Source: Phalacrocorax aristotelis (Eukaryota; Chordata; Aves; Suliformes; Phalacrocoracidae). From it: a DNA stretch of 64,000 nucleotides. The stretch is from contig NC_134276.1 of assembly GCF_949628215.1 (NCBI RefSeq), positions 104,508,756 through 104,572,755 of the forward strand, in the 5' to 3' direction. The notes under the pieces are model-generated. The model was not told the DNA's origin. It did not search any database and saw nothing but the letters and a program-made list of their open reading frames with translations. Within the stretch, counting starts at the first letter, position 1; each line of letters opens with the position of its first letter. The position numbers and the translations under genes are program-made. This document shows, in pieces, positions 60,901-64,000 of the stretch.

Positions 60901-63900
60901 GCCTACACAGTTTTGCAAGTGCTGTTGGGACATTTGCCCCTTAGTTCAGGGCAGTTACCCAAGTGCCCTGGGTTAAGAGACAGGTCTTTCTCAGCTCCTT
61001 TTGCATCCTGCGTGGAGATAGAGGGAGCTGATGGCTCTGGATACTTCACAGCTTTAGGTATACTCTTGCTTTGAATCGTTCTCTGGAGGAGCCTTTCCTA
61101 AAGTACACAGTATTTATGGTATTAGGAACTGCAAACTATTCATAACAAGGAGGCCCAGTTTTTCTCCATTTCTGTAAGAGTTCCCACTGCAGGTACAAGG
61201 GATATTCAGTGTGGTGTTGAGTGTCAGTGCAGAGCTTTAACTCAGCTCTGTGGCCCTGAGAGCTTCTTTTTTCTCCATGGAGCCATGAAAAGCAAGGAGG
61301 AAAGGATGGCTGGCTTTTCTTCCGGTAGGTTTTGCCTTCCTTGCTTTCCATTTTCACCCTGTTTTATGTAAACACACCTCCTAAATCTTCCTTGCCCCTT
61401 CCCCTTGAAGAGGGCTACTGGGCTTGACCTGTAATGATGGCTTGGAGTACGTCTACACCATGAAGAGGAGTGTGGTGCAAAGATCGCAGAGCTTGTCTTA
61501 AGCCTCCCTGGTATTGCGTGGCTGACTGGAGAGGGCATAGCTCCAAGCCCAGAGCTGAGCAGCCAGGCGAGCTCAGCACTGTGCCTAGGCTCCCCAGCCC
61601 TGAAGTCAGTAGTATTAGGAGGCTTTGCGTGCTGCTGACTAGGCTGCCAGTAGCTTGAAGATCTGTGCCAGCTACCATGGGACAGTGTGGATGTGCCCTT
61701 CAACTGTCCTTGCACATACTCTTTTATCTAGCCTTTCTCACACAGATCCTCAGCAATCCTTCCTTGTGTTTGCTCCAACATCATCCTTGATCTCCCCACT
61801 GTCTTTGCCTTATAGGCTGAAAAAGAGAAAAGAGCTAATGTTCTTGGCAGTCAGGGTGGTGTGAGGATAGTGTCTCATTAAGATTGGAGAAGTGAAGATT
61901 AGTCAGATCTTCCAATTTTATTTGGGCCAAACTATATTCATATTCTTCCATGAGCAGTTCCTGCTGGTCACTAGATACTGATGGAAGAGTATCTGTCAGC
62001 TGATCAAAAAGGGCCATTTTTATGTTTCATAAACTTTCACCCTGACATTAAAAATGACAAAAAGTAACAAGGACACACATTTACTAGTAACCTGAAAAAT
62101 TTCCTGGATGCTGGGCCAATTTTACAATTTTTACTATTAAACAATTTTTTGAGTGACTGGTTTAAATGCAGCTTTATCGTTAGACTGAGACTTACAAAAG
62201 GAGACAGGGCTAGCAAGTACATGCAAAAGCAGAAACTGAAATTAAAGTTTATATATAAACTCTGTGATTGCAACTACTAATACACTGGGGGAGCCACATA
62301 CTGTTCTGCTGAAAAAAAGGATATATCTTACCATGCTGTAACAATTTACAAGTTAATTCCCCCCAGGTGCATGTTTAAATGTTCTGCACAACCACAAGAT
62401 GTCAGTCTGGCTACATGAAAATTCAACCACAGTCCTGCACACTGATTCGGTCTGACTTTTTAACTCTAATATCTCTGGTAATATAATCTCTTCATTTACC
62501 TCTACAATTTGTCCTGCACTTTTTCCCTTATAGGTGTAAATCTCCTTTCTCTATGCAGTGACTCCTTCACATAAACAATATATTGAAAACAAAAAACAGT
62601 GTCAAGGAGTATAATTTACCTCTTTTTAAAAGAGTTCTTAATATTGATGTGTCCTTGATCTTTATGTTTTGGCTGCTATTTTGCTTTACTAACACTTGCA
62701 AGGACACATATTGGCAGTAGGGATTAGTTGTACTATTACATACCATTTCCTTGAAGCAGTTTGTGCGGTAAGAGCATTATGTATTAGAGAAGTCATGGGT
62801 CACTTTCTCTCCCTGTTTCCCTATTTGATGCCTTTGGTAAAGTTATGTTTAATTTAACTGTGGTACAGTTTAAATTTCCACATGCATTCCCTAAGACCTT
62901 TGCTCCAGCAATTAAATTTTTTTTTTGTGTGTCATTGGCTTCTGTGGAACTGCAGGTGTCCAGTTCAGGGTGCTCAACCTCATCAGCTATGGGGCTAGAT
63001 CCCAGTTTTGGAATTCTTCTTGCCAGTTTCCTTGATGTGATGGTTTTTCTGGCCATGCGCCCACGTGAGATACGCCTCTAGCTCAACCCCTGCCTCCTAA
63101 GAGACTCCTGGGTCTAGTACTAAGCACTGTGATTTGAACAGGCACTGGGAGAAGCATTTGGCTCTTAAGATAAAGCTGACCAAGTAGCTGCTCCCCATTT
63201 GCATCACGAGGGCTGTAGCTACAGTTGCCCAGAAGGCAGAATCTGTCCCATGCACTGCTATTGAGACAGTGCTAAATCTTTCAGAACATGACAATCAATC
63301 TAAATAAATTTCTTGAGATTATGGATCTTTTCAGGCTCATTCTTTATTTCAGATCAAAGCCTACCAAATCCTTATATGATACTAGCAATATTGAAACAAT
63401 TTACTTTGAAAAATTGCTGTAGAGCTGGGGTTAGCGCGAGATGCATGAGTTTCCAAGGCAGCACATGAGTGGATTTTAAATAACAAGCAGCCGGGCAGAG
63501 GCAGGGCCAGGAGCTTCGTGTGTGGCAGCTCAGGAAAGACATCCATGCAGGACTGCAGCTCATGGGTCCTTACCCTGCTAACTTATTAACACAGTGAGAG
63601 ATCAGAGCTGCTGCCTTACCTGGAGGTGAGATACTGCTGATAATATATGGCATCTTACCTCTCTAACAGCCAGTATCCCCCCTGAGCTTCCAGCAGCATG
63701 CCTGAGCTCTAATTAAAACTCAATGCTGTAACTATAACAACACAAATTAAAAAACAATTTCTGTATGTAGCAAAGACATTCTGTGCAATTCCTAAAACAC
63801 TGCTCTTTATCAGCATGTTAAAAACTTTCTTGAATATAAAATGTGTTGAACTTTCGGTCTGACATTCAACTTCAATTAGCAAAGACAGCAGAGAAGTGAG

Positions 63901-64000
63901 CTAAAATAGAAAATAAAAAAAGGCTGGAAAAAGAACAAACATCCTGAAAAAGAAGAATATTTTGATTATTTTAATATAATATTTGTGGAAAAAACCATCT

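Larger units (their letters stand above)
56471..64000. other. Non-coding interval to the window end
   Basis: No exon of a known gene was recognised. Contains an ancient-repeat-like motif with a perfect CRE palindrome (57399), a 19-base tandem duplication (57942), a TAAT-rich stretch (about 59755-59805) and a GC-richer block (about 60500-61700). Two - strand frames, at 61835-62017 and 62793-63056, look protein-like in composition but have no recognised relative. Confidence 0.5.

Noticed and set aside
62793-63056. 87-codon - strand frame beginning MARKTITSRKLARR
   Set aside because: The sequence looks protein-like but has an internal A9-like run and no recognised relative or splice context. 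Not called as a gene.
1-64000. CRISPR arrays, bacterial operons, phage or insertion sequences
   Set aside because: The window has spliced vertebrate genes and avian repeats throughout. No regularly spaced direct repeats or prokaryotic gene organisation were seen.

Overview
The window is nuclear DNA from a bird. It holds spliced vertebrate genes with GT-AG introns, several CR1 LINE copies that end in the ATTCTATG-type 3' tail, fossil MIR-like SINEs, and a solo long terminal repeat of a common avian endogenous retrovirus type. Species cannot be read from the sequence. The gene pair LTN1-N6AMT1 identifies the locus as the counterpart of the human 21q21 segment (established synteny, recalled and not searched).

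Region 1 (1-5.7 kb): the last seven coding exons of LTN1 (listerin) on the + strand, covering the C-terminal 359 residues with the RWD and RING domains. The rest of the gene lies to the left of the window. Region 2 (5.7-11.1 kb): a short intergenic interval with the LTN1 3'UTR, an A/C-rich tract and an 850-bp CR1 element. Region 3 (11.1-16.4 kb): the complete N6AMT1 (HEMK2) gene on the - strand, six coding exons encoding 219 residues. It runs towards LTN1 and starts in a CpG island with NRF1-, ETS- and Sp1-type sites. Region 4 (16.6-17.0 kb): an unrecognised, very basic 75-codon reading frame on the + strand, placed directly behind a strong splice acceptor and followed by a poly(A) signal. It is a candidate transcript divergent from the N6AMT1 promoter. 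Region 5 (17-64 kb): a gene desert. No exon of a known gene was recognised. It holds an ancient LINE reverse-transcriptase remnant (19.4-20.9 kb), a CR1 fragment (24.4 kb), an imperfect 145-bp palindrome (27.4 kb), MIR-like SINE fossils (28.1, 40.6, 46.8, 53.4 kb), a solo LTR (42.7-43.3 kb), a 1-kb CR1 (55.4-56.5 kb), simple repeats and a few homeodomain-motif-rich stretches that could be regulatory.

The two real genes act on the same process. Listerin ubiquitinates nascent chains on stalled, split ribosomes. N6AMT1 with TRMT112 methylates the GGQ glutamine of the release factor eRF1, and also histone H4. Every splice junction given below was placed by hand from reading-frame continuity and GT/AG dinucleotides. 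No database search was run.
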